DNA of 64,000 nt, taken from contig NZ_CP146373.1 of assembly GCF_037055325.1 (NCBI RefSeq), forward strand, positions 2,852,001 through 2,916,000. Direction: 5' to 3'. Origin of the DNA: Arachnia propionica. GTDB lineage: Bacteria > Actinomycetota > Actinomycetes > Propionibacteriales > Propionibacteriaceae. Below the pieces are notes generated by a model. It made no database searches. It was not told the DNA's origin and saw only the letters and a list, made by a program, of their open reading frames with translations. Both the position numbers and the translations under genes were made by a program. Positions 8,863 to 17,019 of the stretch are shown piece by piece; the stretch's first letter is position 1; each line of letters starts with the position of its first letter.

Positions 8863-9716
8863 AGGCTGGCGAAATCGGTCAGCAGCAGGTCTGAGATTCG
8901 TTCCTGATCCCATGTAATGCCCGGATCGGGCTCGATGTACGAAAAGATTCCGTTTGTCGACACAAAAGTCTGCGGACTCCATTGGCGCGGTTCCGACATA
9001 CCGAATGCCCGGAGCCGCATGGTCTCCGCCGTGACGGTCGTGTCGTATTGGGCGCGAATCAGGAAACCCGTGAAGGCGGCACCTGCCGCCTCGGACATCT
9101 GTCGAAAACCGGAGGGGCCCGCCAGGGGGGCGCGCAGACGGTATCCCGCAAATGCCGCGAACTGCCCGTACAGCTGGGCGCGAGCTTCGATGCGTCTCTG
9201 ATCGGACACGCGCAGTGCCGCGGTAACGGAGGCGCGAAGTTCGGGATCGGTCAGCGAGGAGGACGCGGCACTGAGGGCCGTGTGCAGATGCCAGCTCGGT
9301 GATTGCAGGATGCTTTCGAAATCACCTTTGACGAGCGTCCGGGTCAGGTCGACGATCAGGTTCCGACGCCCTTGAGGTGTGGCTAGCGTTGATCCATCAC
9401 CGACCATGTCCGCGACGATGGCCGGAACCTCGGCCACGAAATCGGAGGCGAGGTGCAGCCCCTTGGCCAGCTCCACGAGGACGGCATTCCCGAAAGCCTC
9501 CTTGGTCGACCATTGGCGATACGCGGTGGCTCGTGCCACGTGCGCCCGTTTGATGGCTTCCTCGAAGTTGAGCCTCCCAAGTCCCGTATCCAAACCGACC
9601 TCGGAGACGATCTCGACTCCAGCAGCGAGAAGCCGTTCCCTCACCCCCAGAGCCGAGGAGCCATCGGGCAGGGACCGTTTCCCCCTCCTCCGAGGATTGT
9701 TCTGCGCCCTGCTCAC
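8841..9716 (-). CDS. TetR-family-like transcriptional regulator
   Basis: I choose the GTG at 9716, which has GGAGG ten bases upstream. The ATG at 9788 would leave one base before the reading frame of the divergent gene and no promoter. The 291-residue product has an N-terminal helix-turn-helix of TetR type: RERLLAAGVEIVSEVG, then FEEAIKRAHVARATAYRQWSTKEAFGNAV (recognition helix ending in the A-Y-R-x-W-x-x-K-E pattern). A long all-helical effector domain follows. Ligand unknown. It faces the Rieske gene across a short region containing inverted-repeat sequence, so it probably controls that gene and itself. The C-terminal domain is longer than in a typical 200-residue TetR protein. Confidence 0.75.
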   Translation of the reverse strand: MSRAQNNPRRRGKRSLPDGSSALGVRERLLAAGVEIVSEVGLDTGLGRLNFEEAIKRAHVARATAYRQWSTKEAFGNAVLVELAKGLHLASDFVAEVPAIVADMVGDGSTLATPQGRRNLIVDLTRTLVKGDFESILQSPSWHLHTALSAASSSLTDPELRASVTAALRVSDQRRIEARAQLYGQFAAFAGYRLRAPLAGPSGFRQMSEAAGAAFTGFLIRAQYDTTVTAETMRLRAFGMSEPRQWSPQTFVSTNGIFSYIEPDPGITWDQERISDLLLTDFASLFRDPQL

Positions 9717-9768
9717 AGGCTCCCATCCTCCTTCTGAAACGCCCCGCTTTGCACTCCGACTCGTCGCA

Positions 9769-9786
9769 CGATATCGTATTTGATAC
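9769..9786. promoter_or_regulatory. Candidate operator/promoter between the TetR and Rieske genes
   Basis: CGATATCG (9769-9776) is a perfect palindrome and GTAT-TTG-ATAC (9776-9786) is an inverted repeat directly next to it. They lie in the only A/T-rich stretch between the two divergent genes. Role as the regulator's binding site is inferred from position. Confidence 0.4.
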
Positions 9787-9810
9787 ACAATGTCTCATTT
9801 AGGAGTGGGT

Positions 9811-10248
9811 ATGTATCCAGACGGGGAGGCGTCACCGCACGCGTGCACACGCCGCACACTGATCCACACTTCACTGGGCCTTGGCGCAGGCGCCACCCTC
9901 GCCGTCGTGGGCCTGTCGGGATGCAGCATGGAGCGCAGTGGCGACGGCGGCACCCAGCGCGTCCAGAAATCCGATGTACCCGTAGGCGGTGGAGCCCTGG
10001 TCGGCTGGTACGTGGTGACACAGCCGGCAGCAGGAACCTTCCACGCCTACTACGCGGCCTGCCCCCACGCCGGAGTGAAGGTCAGCCGCATCGAGGGGCA
10101 GGACATCGTCTGCGACAGTCACGGCGCCCGATTCAGCACAGACAGCGGAGCCGTACTCAAAGGCCCCGCGAAAAAGTCCCTCACCCCTGCCCCATTCACC
10201 ACGGATGGCGACGTCCTAGTCATCAGCATGCCCAAGGACAAGCAATAA
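9811..10248 (+). CDS. Tat-exported Rieske [2Fe-2S] lipoprotein
   Basis: The start is the ATG at 9811, with AGGAG five bases upstream. The 145-residue product begins with a twin-arginine signal (T-R14-R15-T-L), a hydrophobic stretch, and a lipobox LSGC ending at Cys38, so it should be folded with its cluster, exported by Tat and lipid-anchored outside. The Rieske motif is complete: C84-P-H86-A-G and C101-D-S-H104-G, two Cys and two His ligands. The small size resembles stand-alone Rieske lipoproteins of actinobacteria rather than the cytochrome bc1 subunit. No partner oxygenase or cytochrome gene is adjacent; the neighbours are two TetR-type regulators, so its electron partner is unknown. Confidence 0.85.
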   Translation: MYPDGEASPHACTRRTLIHTSLGLGAGATLAVVGLSGCSMERSGDGGTQRVQKSDVPVGGGALVGWYVVTQPAAGTFHAYYAACPHAGVKVSRIEGQDIVCDSHGARFSTDSGAVLKGPAKKSLTPAPFTTDGDVLVISMPKDKQ

Positions 10249-10328
10249 GCGCACGCGTCATCGTCGAGCCATAGCCCGACGACACGTCGCACAACACCCA
10301 CGCCACAGGCTGGCCCGCCTCATCTTGA

Positions 10329-10348
10329 ATGAGTGAGTACTCACTCAT
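10329..10348. promoter_or_regulatory. Perfect 20-bp TetR operator
   Basis: ATGAGTGAGTACTCACTCAT is an exact palindrome of 20 bases ending 16 bases before the chosen TetR start. Its placement over the likely promoter of the regulator-exporter operon makes it an autoregulatory operator. The ATG inside it opens the reading frame of the TetR gene but is not the likely start. Confidence 0.85.
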
Positions 10349-10364
10349 ACACTGGTGCGTCGTG

Positions 10365-10952
10365 ATGACCCGTGCCCGACCTCTTCCACCCGCCGAACGA
10401 CGGGCGTCGCTGATTGCCGCGACCCGCCAGTTGATCCTGGACCACGGTCCGGACGTGACCACCCGGCAGGTGGCGGAGGCCGCCAAGGTGGCCGAGGGAA
10501 CCCTGTTCAGGGTGTTCCCGACCCGACGCGACCTCATCGCCGCCACCATCGCCGACCACCTCTCCCCCGAACGGCTCGCCGATATCTTCGCTGCGGCTTC
10601 CCCCACCACGACCGTCGACGAGACCACCGAGGTGTGTCTGTCCACCGCCGCCGACTACGTCACCACCTTCGGGCGTTTCATCCCCCGACCGCACCGGGGC
10701 GGTGACCAGGACGAGATCCGGTTTCGGATCATGGAGCTGTGGGAGGCCCGGGTCTGTGACATCGCAAACTGGATGCGTGATCGCCTGGCCCCGCACGAGA
10801 CCCAGTTGACGATCCCAGTCAAGGACTTCGCCCATCTCGTCATCACCCTGGCCATGGGGTATGCGCACGGCAGATCTCCCGATACCAGCTTGAACCCCGC
10901 CACCCTGGCGCGCCTCGCCCTCGACGGAGCCCGCAGGAAGGATTCCCTGTGA
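10365..10952 (+). CDS. TetR-family repressor of the ABC exporter operon
   Basis: The start MTRARPLPPAER (ATG at 10365, or the GTG just before it) follows the 20-bp palindrome; the ATG at 10329 is part of that palindrome. The 195-residue product has a standard TetR helix-turn-helix: ASLIAATRQLILDHG, TTRQVAEAAKVAEGTLFRVF, then PTRRDLIAATI. The absence of a clear Shine-Dalgarno sequence suggests a leaderless or near-leaderless message. Its stop overlaps the first exporter gene (GTGA), so repressor and pump are co-transcribed. The likely logic is drug- or metabolite-induced relief of repression; the ligand cannot be read from the sequence. Confidence 0.9.
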   Translation: MTRARPLPPAERRASLIAATRQLILDHGPDVTTRQVAEAAKVAEGTLFRVFPTRRDLIAATIADHLSPERLADIFAAASPTTTVDETTEVCLSTAADYVTTFGRFIPRPHRGGDQDEIRFRIMELWEARVCDIANWMRDRLAPHETQLTIPVKDFAHLVITLAMGYAHGRSPDTSLNPATLARLALDGARRKDSL

Positions 10953-12694
10953 TCGCACGACTCAACCGGCTGATCTTCACGTACCTGAAACCGTACTGGC
11001 GGGAGCTGTTGGCCGTCCTGGTCCTCCAGGTGCTGGCGACCGCCATGTCGCTATACCTGCCGAACCTGAACGCGCAGATCATCGACGACGGCGTCGTCAA
11101 GGGCGACACCGACCTGATCTGGCACAGCGGCGCCCTGATGCTGCTGTTCTCCCTGGTGCAGGCGGCGGGGCAGATCGGCGCCACCTGGTTCGGCGCCCTC
11201 ACCGCCATGTCGCTGGGCCGCGACCTCAGGGCCGCCATCTTCGACCGGGCCCTGTCGTTCTCCACCCGCGAGATACGCGACATCGGTGCGTCGTCGCTGC
11301 TGACCCGCACCACCAACGACGTCCTGCAGGTGCAGACGATCGCCCAAACCACCCTGACCATCATCGTCGGGGCACCCATCATGATGGTCGGCGGTTTCGT
11401 CATGGCGGTGCGCGAGGACTTCGGGCTGTCGTGGATCATCGCGGTCAGCGTCGCGGTGCTGGGCGTGACGGTCTCGCTGCTGGTGATCTTCGCCTCTCCC
11501 CTGTTCCAGCAGATGCAGACCAACCTCGACAACCTCAACCGGGTACTGCGCGAACAGATCAGCGGCATCCGGGTGATCCGCGCCTTCATTCGCGAGGACC
11601 ACGAGTCGAAGCGCTTCGAGGGCGCCAACGAGGACGTCTACTCCGTCACGCTGCGCGCCTCCCGCTGGATGGTGCTGCTGTTCCCGATCGCCATGTTCAT
11701 GGTGAACGTCTCCTCGGTGGCGGTGATCTGGTTCGGCGCCTTCCGCATCGACTCCGGCGACATCCAGATCGGTCAGATGACCGCCTTCCTGAACTACCTG
11801 ATCCAGATCCTCATCTCGGTGATGATGTCGACGATGCTGCTGTTCCTGGCGCCGCGCTCCGCAGTGTCGGCGGACCGCATCCTGGAGGTGCTGGACACCG
11901 AACCCACGGTGGCTCCCCCCACCGACCCGGTCACACCGCAAGAGCTGACAGGAGTCGTCGAGTTCCGTGACGTCACCTTCACCTACCCGGGCGCGGAGGA
12001 CCCGGTACTGGCGAACGTGTCGTTCACCCTGACCCCGGGCCGCACCACCGCGATCATCGGGTCGACGGGGTCGGGCAAATCCACCCTGGTGAACCTGATC
12101 CCCCGCCTGTACGACGTCAGCAGCGGCGAGGTGCTGGTGGACGGCGTCAACGTGCGTCACCTCGACCCCGATGCCCTGTGGTCGCGGATCGGGCTGGTGC
12201 CGCAGAAACCCTACCTGTTCTCCGGGACGGTGGCCTCCAACCTGCTCTACGGGCGCCCCGACGCCACGCAGGAGCAGATGTGGGAGGCACTGCGGATCGC
12301 CCAGGCCGCCGATTTCGTCGAGAAACTCGACGGCGGTCTCGCCGCCCACATCGCGCAGGGCGGCACGAACGTCTCGGGCGGGCAGCGGCAACGTCTGTCC
12401 ATCGCGCGGGCGCTGGTGAAGGAACCCGCCATCTACGTCTTCGACGATTCCTTCTCCGCCCTCGACGTCGCCACCGACGCCCGGCTGCGGGCCGCCCTGG
12501 CCCCGGCGACGGCGGAGCGCGCCACCCTGATCGTCGCCCAGCGCGTCGCCACCATCCGGGGCGCCGACGAGATCCTCGTGCTGGAACACGGTCGCATCGT
12601 GGGTCGCGGCACCCACGATGAACTGCTGGCGAGCAACGCCACCTATCAGGAGATCGTCGACAGCCAGCTGAGCGCCGAGGAGGCCCGGGCATGA
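10949..12694 (+). CDS. ABC exporter half-transporter with a degenerate nucleotide site
   Basis: The 581-residue protein has a six-helix type IV ABC exporter domain (residues 1-320) followed by an ATPase domain: Walker A GSTGSGKST near 370 and signature VSGGQRQRLSIARAL near 475. The Walker B region reads YVFDDSFSALD, with Asp where the catalytic Glu normally sits. The switch His is Gln (IVAQRVATI instead of IAHRLSTI). Both changes are those of the non-hydrolysing site in heterodimeric exporters. The partner follows immediately with a four-base overlap and has intact residues. The pair probably exports a lipophilic drug or lipid and is repressed by the TetR protein encoded upstream. Confidence 0.93.
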   Translation: MIARLNRLIFTYLKPYWRELLAVLVLQVLATAMSLYLPNLNAQIIDDGVVKGDTDLIWHSGALMLLFSLVQAAGQIGATWFGALTAMSLGRDLRAAIFDRALSFSTREIRDIGASSLLTRTTNDVLQVQTIAQTTLTIIVGAPIMMVGGFVMAVREDFGLSWIIAVSVAVLGVTVSLLVIFASPLFQQMQTNLDNLNRVLREQISGIRVIRAFIREDHESKRFEGANEDVYSVTLRASRWMVLLFPIAMFMVNVSSVAVIWFGAFRIDSGDIQIGQMTAFLNYLIQILISVMMSTMLLFLAPRSAVSADRILEVLDTEPTVAPPTDPVTPQELTGVVEFRDVTFTYPGAEDPVLANVSFTLTPGRTTAIIGSTGSGKSTLVNLIPRLYDVSSGEVLVDGVNVRHLDPDALWSRIGLVPQKPYLFSGTVASNLLYGRPDATQEQMWEALRIAQAADFVEKLDGGLAAHIAQGGTNVSGGQRQRLSIARALVKEPAIYVFDDSFSALDVATDARLRAALAPATAERATLIVAQRVATIRGADEILVLEHGRIVGRGTHDELLASNATYQEIVDSQLSAEEARA

Positions 12695-14685
12695 GCACCA
12701 CCACCGAGAACACCAAGGCCGCCACCAAACCCGCGGCCAACAAACGTCCCGCACACGGCCCGGGGAAGATCAGCTTCGGGCCCGGCGGTCCCAGCGGCTC
12801 CGGGGAAACCGCGGTCGCTTTCCTGCCGTCGCTGAAGCGCCTGCTCGGAATCATGAAACCGCACCGGATCGCGGTGGCGGTCGCGCTGGCGCTGTCCGTC
12901 GGCGCCGTCGTGATGTCCGCCCTCGGCCCGAAGATCCTGGGGGCTGCCACCGACCTGCTGCTGGCCGGGATCGTCGGCAAGAACATGCCCGCAGGCGTCA
13001 CGAAGGAGCAGGCCATCGAGACCGCCCGCAGCGGCGGAAACGACACCCTCGTCGAGATGCTGCAACGCGTCAATTTCACCCCCGGTCAGGGCATCGACTT
13101 CGGTGCCATCGGGTCGATCCTGGCGCTGGTGTTGACGCTCTACATCGTCTCCGCCGTCGCCACCTACGTCTCGAACTGGCTGCTGATCGGCGCGGCCCAG
13201 AAGTCGGTGCGGCGGATGCGCAGCGACGTGGAGGCCAAGCTGCAGCGCCTGCCCCTGTCGTACTTCGACGGGCAGCCGCGCGGCGAGCTGCTCTCCCGCG
13301 TCACCAACGACATCGACAACATCTCCCAAACCCTGATGCAGACCCTGCCGCAGCTCATCAATTCGCTGCTGACGGTGGTCGGGGTGCTGATCATCATGAT
13401 GTGGATTTCGTGGCCACTGGCGCTGGTCACGCTGGTCTCGATCCCGCTGTCGATGCTGATCGTGCCGTTGATCATGCGACGCTCCCAGAGGCGGTTCGCC
13501 GACATGTGGAAGTCCACAGGCGAGCTGAACTCGGAGATCGAGGAGGCCTACACCGGCCATTCCCTGGTGAAGGTGTTCGGTCGCAAGTCAGAGGTGGAGG
13601 CCACCTTCCGCACCCGCAACGAGGAACTGTTCAGGTCGTCGTTCGGGGCGCAGTTCCTCTCCGGGATCCTCATGCCTGTGATGTTCCTGGTCGGCAACCT
13701 CAACTACGTCATCGTCGCGGTCTTCGGTGGTCTCCAGGTGGCGACGGGACAGATGAACATCGGCGACGTGCAGGCTTTCATTCAGTACTCGCGCCAGTTC
13801 ACGCAGCCGCTGACGCAGCTCGCGTCCATGATGAACCTGCTGCAGTCGGGGGTGGCCTCCGCGGAGCGGGTCTTCGAGTTGCTCGACGCCGACGAGATGT
13901 CGCCGGAACCGGGCCGCGACCTGACCGCCGAGGGCGGGCACGTCGTCTTCGAGGACGTCACCTTCTCCTACAGCCCGGATCGTCCCCTCATCGAACACCT
14001 CAACCTGGAGGCGAAGCCGGGCCAGACGGTCGCGATCGTGGGGCCCACCGGCGCGGGCAAGACCACGCTGGTGAACCTGTTGATGCGTTTCTACGACCTG
14101 AACTCCGGTCGCATTCTCCTCGACGGGACGGACATCGCGACGGTGGATCGGGGGGCGTTGCGCGACAACATGGGCATGGTGTTGCAGGACACGTGGCTGT
14201 TCGGCGGCACCATTCGCGACAACATCGCCTACGGCAAGGAGGGCGCCACTGAGGAGGAGATCCTGGCCGCGGCGAAGGCGGCGTTCGTGGATCGTTTCGT
14301 CCATTCCCTGCCCGACGGCTACGACACCGTCATCGACGAGGAGGGCAACAACGTCTCTGCGGGTGAGAAGCAGCTCATCACCATCGCGCGGGCTTTCTTG
14401 TCGGAGCCGGAACTGCTGATCCTCGACGAGGCCACCTCATCGGTCGACACCCGCACCGAACTGCTGCTGCAAAAGGCGATGGCAGCGCTGCGCAGTGGTC
14501 GCACGTCGTTCGTGATCGCCCACCGCCTGTCCACCATTCGTGACGCCGACCTGATCCTCGTCATGAACGACGGCGCCATCGTCGAGCAGGGAACCCACCA
14601 CGATCTGCTCGCAGCGAAAGGTCGCTACCACGAGCTGTACCAGTCGCAGTTCAATGCGCCCGTCGAGGAGGTCCCCGCCCGTTGA
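12691..14685 (+). CDS. ABC exporter half-transporter, catalytic partner
   Basis: The 664-residue protein has an N-terminal extension of about 45 residues rich in Thr, Lys, Pro and Gly, then a six-helix exporter domain with a long first extracellular loop. The ATPase domain follows: Walker A GPTGAGKTT near 450, signature NVSAGEKQLITIARAF, Walker B LLILDEATSSVD with the catalytic Glu, and switch His in VIAHRLSTI. It therefore supplies the Walker B/His side of the active site in the heterodimer with the preceding gene. The ATG overlaps that gene's stop (ATGA). The second of two co-translated subunits, it ends the operon before the convergent tRNA gene. Confidence 0.93.
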   Translation: MSTTTENTKAATKPAANKRPAHGPGKISFGPGGPSGSGETAVAFLPSLKRLLGIMKPHRIAVAVALALSVGAVVMSALGPKILGAATDLLLAGIVGKNMPAGVTKEQAIETARSGGNDTLVEMLQRVNFTPGQGIDFGAIGSILALVLTLYIVSAVATYVSNWLLIGAAQKSVRRMRSDVEAKLQRLPLSYFDGQPRGELLSRVTNDIDNISQTLMQTLPQLINSLLTVVGVLIIMMWISWPLALVTLVSIPLSMLIVPLIMRRSQRRFADMWKSTGELNSEIEEAYTGHSLVKVFGRKSEVEATFRTRNEELFRSSFGAQFLSGILMPVMFLVGNLNYVIVAVFGGLQVATGQMNIGDVQAFIQYSRQFTQPLTQLASMMNLLQSGVASAERVFELLDADEMSPEPGRDLTAEGGHVVFEDVTFSYSPDRPLIEHLNLEAKPGQTVAIVGPTGAGKTTLVNLLMRFYDLNSGRILLDGTDIATVDRGALRDNMGMVLQDTWLFGGTIRDNIAYGKEGATEEEILAAAKAAFVDRFVHSLPDGYDTVIDEEGNNVSAGEKQLITIARAFLSEPELLILDEATSSVDTRTELLLQKAMAALRSGRTSFVIAHRLSTIRDADLILVMNDGAIVEQGTHHDLLAAKGRYHELYQSQFNAPVEEVPAR

Positions 14686-14745
14686 GAGGCAGCGTCGATT
14701 CACGCCGGTTGAGCCGATCCGCGACTACCAACCCATCGGCCCAAA

Positions 14746-14780
14746 CAAAGAAACCTGAACCTCCAAAACGAAGGTTCAGG
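14746..14780 (-). terminator. Intrinsic terminator of tRNA-Leu
   Basis: CCTGAACCT (14754-14762) pairs exactly with AGGTTCAGG (14772-14780). On the minus strand the stem is followed by TTTCTTTG, a U-rich tail, so it terminates the tRNA transcript; it may also stop readthrough from the exporter operon. Confidence 0.8.
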
Positions 14781-14809
14781 CTATGCCAATGTCCCGAGAC
14801 ATCACACCG

Positions 14810-14892
14810 TGCGCGAGAGAGGAGTTGAACCTCCACGCCCTTGCGGGCACTGGCACCTGAAGCCAGCGCGTCTACCATTCCGCCACTCGCGC
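14810..14892 (-). tRNA. tRNA-Leu (anticodon CAG)
   Basis: An 83-nucleotide cloverleaf on the minus strand. The acceptor GCGCGAG pairs with CTCGCGC, followed by discriminator A. The anticodon stem CTGGC/GCCAG encloses loop TTCAGGT, giving anticodon CAG (plus 14857-14859). A long variable arm (GTGCCCGCAAGGGCGT region) marks it as a class II leucine tRNA, and the T arm carries GGTTCAACTCC. CCA is not encoded. Confidence 0.95.
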
Positions 14893-15022
14893 GTCCGGGG
14901 AGGAACTCTAGCACGACTGCACGGAGAGTGTGCAACTCGCTTGAGGGGCGTTCAGGGGCCCACACCACGTGCCGGAACATCTACTCACAGAACCTCATAC
15001 GATGTGGGGCAAGGAGGTATGA

Positions 15023-15823
15023 ATGAGCAACAACCAGTGGACCACGCCGGGAGGACAGCCGCAGCAGGGGTACCCGCAGCAGCCCCTTCCACAGTCGGGA
15101 TATCCACAGCAGCCATCCTTCACCCCTCCTCAGCCCAGCTACGGACAGCCCGGCTATCAGCAGCCCGGCTACGGACAGCCCGGCTACGGACAGCCCAGCT
15201 ACGGGCAATCCGGCTACGGACAGCAGGGGTTTCAGCCCGCCCAGGGCCCCGTTGGTCAGGGCATGCCCCCGCGCAATGGAGGCAACACAGGACTGATCGT
15301 TGCGCTCGTCGCCGTCCTGGTTGCGATCGCCGCTGTCGGGGCATGGTTGGTTCTCGGCAAAAACAACCAACCGATCGCGAGCCCCACCTCCAGCACGCAG
15401 ACCGCGGCACCACAAGAAACCCAACGCTCTGAGAGTCCCTCCTCCCCTTCAAAGAAGAAGAGCACCGGCCCCACAAGCTCCTCGACCACCCGGAGCAAAG
15501 GTTTCAGCACTGCACCGGAGATGCCCACATCTTTCGGCGACTTCACACGCACCAGCACGCCCCAGGGGGAAGCAGTCACCTACAAGAACTCGCATGGGGA
15601 TTTCTTCATCGTCGCCTACGGTCAGGGAGAAACCGTCGAAGCAAATTCCACCGACCTCACAAACATCGAGAAGATCGGGAAATGGACCTGCGGCAAGGAC
15701 TCCGATAACACCCCCATGTGCCTGACCGAGGCCCATTCCGGCACCGTGCTCACGCTCATGATCGACACGCCTTTCTCCACACTGACGGAAATCTCCGACA
15801 CTTTCCTCGACGCCTGGAAATAG
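15023..15823 (+). CDS. Membrane protein with Gln/Pro/Gly/Tyr repeat tail, copy 1
   Basis: I do not recognise a function. The 266-residue protein begins [11 protein letters not shown] after an AGGAGG ribosome-binding site. Residues 10-80 are a low-complexity tail of [12 protein letters not shown] repeats, presumed cytoplasmic. One membrane helix follows at about 89-113 ([20 protein letters not shown]), then a Ser/Thr/Lys-rich linker, and an outside domain of about 100 residues that contains two Cys (WTCGKDS, TPMCLTE), which could form a disulfide. It is a tandem paralogue of the next gene: same start MSNNQW, same architecture, and similar EMPxSF and F-L-x-A-W-K ends. Similar Gln/Pro-rich tails occur in actinobacterial envelope proteins. 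Confidence 0.8.
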   Translation: MSNNQWTTPGGQPQQGYPQQPLPQSGYPQQPSFTPPQPSYGQPGYQQPGYGQPGYGQPSYGQSGYGQQGFQPAQGPVGQGMPPRNGGNTGLIVALVAVLVAIAAVGAWLVLGKNNQPIASPTSSTQTAAPQETQRSESPSSPSKKKSTGPTSSSTTRSKGFSTAPEMPTSFGDFTRTSTPQGEAVTYKNSHGDFFIVAYGQGETVEANSTDLTNIEKIGKWTCGKDSDNTPMCLTEAHSGTVLTLMIDTPFSTLTEISDTFLDAWK

Positions 15824-16040
15824 CACCGCGCGCTCCGAGAAGCGCTGACCTGCCACCCCGACAGACACCCACGATGCTCCCGTGCAACCACCACGGATTC
15901 CACCATCAGACACCTCCCGGAGGACATGACCGACAGGGGTGCTGACACCTCGCGACCCGAACCTGCAGAAACCAGCAGGATTGACGGCTCCGGAATACGT
16001 CGATCCCATGCCCCGTTACCATGACAGGCAGGAGGTACGC

Positions 16041-16907
16041 ATGAGCAACAACCAATGGTCCGGATACGACCAACAGCAACCTCAACCCGGACAGGGCAAC
16101 CAGCCCTACGGACAGCCGGGTTACGGCGGGCAACCCTCAGCCGGTTATGCAGGACAGCAACCCCAACCCGGATACGGCCAGCAGCAACCTCAACCCGGAC
16201 AGGGCAACCAGCCCTACGGACAGCCGGGTTACGGCGGGCAACCCCCAGCTGTTTATGCCGGACAGCAGCCCTACGGCGGCGGTTACAACACACCCCCACA
16301 GCCACCGAAGAAGAACCTCAACGTTCTGCTGATTGCACTCACTGGGGTCCTGGTCGTCGCCCTGGCCTTTGGAGCCTGGTGGTTCCTCGGCAGGAACGAC
16401 CAGCAAGCCGCCAATCCATCCGCGACCCCCACCACGACGCAGGCGTCCTCACAGACTCCCAGCAGCACCACCCCGTCCCACGACAAGACGCCAAACCCAA
16501 CCACGAGGAACTCGGAAACGGAGAAGCCCACCTCGCCGGAGACCACCGACGAGGACTCGGGTAGTTTGAGCAACGTCCCCGAGATGCCCAAGTCGTTCAA
16601 TGGTTTCGAGGCCCTGAGCCCAGGCAAGTTCTTGACCTTCTACCGCAAGGGGTCGCAGATGTTCTCGGTCATCTATTTCGCGGGTGAATCGAAGGCCAAG
16701 AGCATGGCTGAAGCTTTCGAGAACCCCGAGACCTTCGGCGACTGGACCTGCGGAAGGCGCACCGCGACTGACTCGTCGGACTCACCAGGTGGTGTATCGT
16801 GCATCGCCGCCGCTCATGGCGGAGCCGTTTTTGCGACCATGGGACTCGACGGGCAAGCCTCGGAAGTCGCCGAGAACGGCAAGGCTTTCCTGGCGGCCTG
16901 GAAATGA
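16041..16907 (+). CDS. Membrane protein with Gln/Pro/Gly/Tyr repeat tail, copy 2
   Basis: Paralogue of the preceding gene. The start is the ATG at 16041, five bases after GGAGG; an upstream reading to 15939 has no ribosome-binding site. The 288-residue protein starts MSNNQWSGYDQQQ, has Gln/Pro/Gly/Tyr repeats to about residue 88 and a membrane helix at about 93-117 (LNVLLIALTGVLVVALAFGA). A Thr/Ser-rich linker and an extracytoplasmic domain with two Cys (WTCGRRT, GVSCIAA) follow, ending FLAAWK like copy 1. The tail is encoded by a 108-bp tandem duplication, so tail length probably varies between strains. Function unknown; possibly a sensor or envelope factor. Confidence 0.8.
   Translation: MSNNQWSGYDQQQPQPGQGNQPYGQPGYGGQPSAGYAGQQPQPGYGQQQPQPGQGNQPYGQPGYGGQPPAVYAGQQPYGGGYNTPPQPPKKNLNVLLIALTGVLVVALAFGAWWFLGRNDQQAANPSATPTTTQASSQTPSSTTPSHDKTPNPTTRNSETEKPTSPETTDEDSGSLSNVPEMPKSFNGFEALSPGKFLTFYRKGSQMFSVIYFAGESKAKSMAEAFENPETFGDWTCGRRTATDSSDSPGGVSCIAAAHGGAVFATMGLDGQASEVAENGKAFLAAWK
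16074..16247 (+). repeat. Tandem 108-bp repeat inside the copy 2 gene
   Basis: The sequence from 16074 to 16139 recurs almost unchanged at 16182-16247, a period of 108 bases or 36 codons. It encodes the QQPQPGQGNQPYGQPGYGGQ block. The near-identity at DNA level, including third codon positions, points to recent duplication rather than selected protein repetition. Confidence 0.85.
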
Positions 16908-16952
16908 TTCACCTTCGATAAAAAGGGCTTCTTCTCATCGGTTTTCGCCAAC

Positions 16953-16994
16953 GATGGTGTTCCCCGCAGTAGCATCACTGCGGGGAACACCATC
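16953..16994. repeat. 18-bp perfect inverted repeat before mshA
   Basis: GATGGTGTTCCCCGCAGT (16953-16970) and its exact reverse complement (16977-16994) flank a six-base loop AGCATC. It sits 12 bases before the mshA ribosome-binding site and 45 bases after the preceding stop. The stem is strong but no T run follows. It could terminate the preceding gene or act on mshA expression. The inner GTGTTCCCCGC resembles the end of known type I-E CRISPR repeats. Confidence 0.85.
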
Positions 16995-17019
16995 CCCGGA
17001 GAATCCGGAGGACAACACC

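Noticed and set aside
11051-12754. 567-codon open frame antisense to the ABC exporter gene
   Set aside because: Composition (long runs of Gly, Arg, Gln, His, Asp) and full overlap with a well-conserved gene mark it as a high-GC shadow frame.
14810-14892. tRNA-Leu as an integration site of a mobile island
   Set aside because: No integrase gene and no direct repeat of the tRNA 3' end found nearby.
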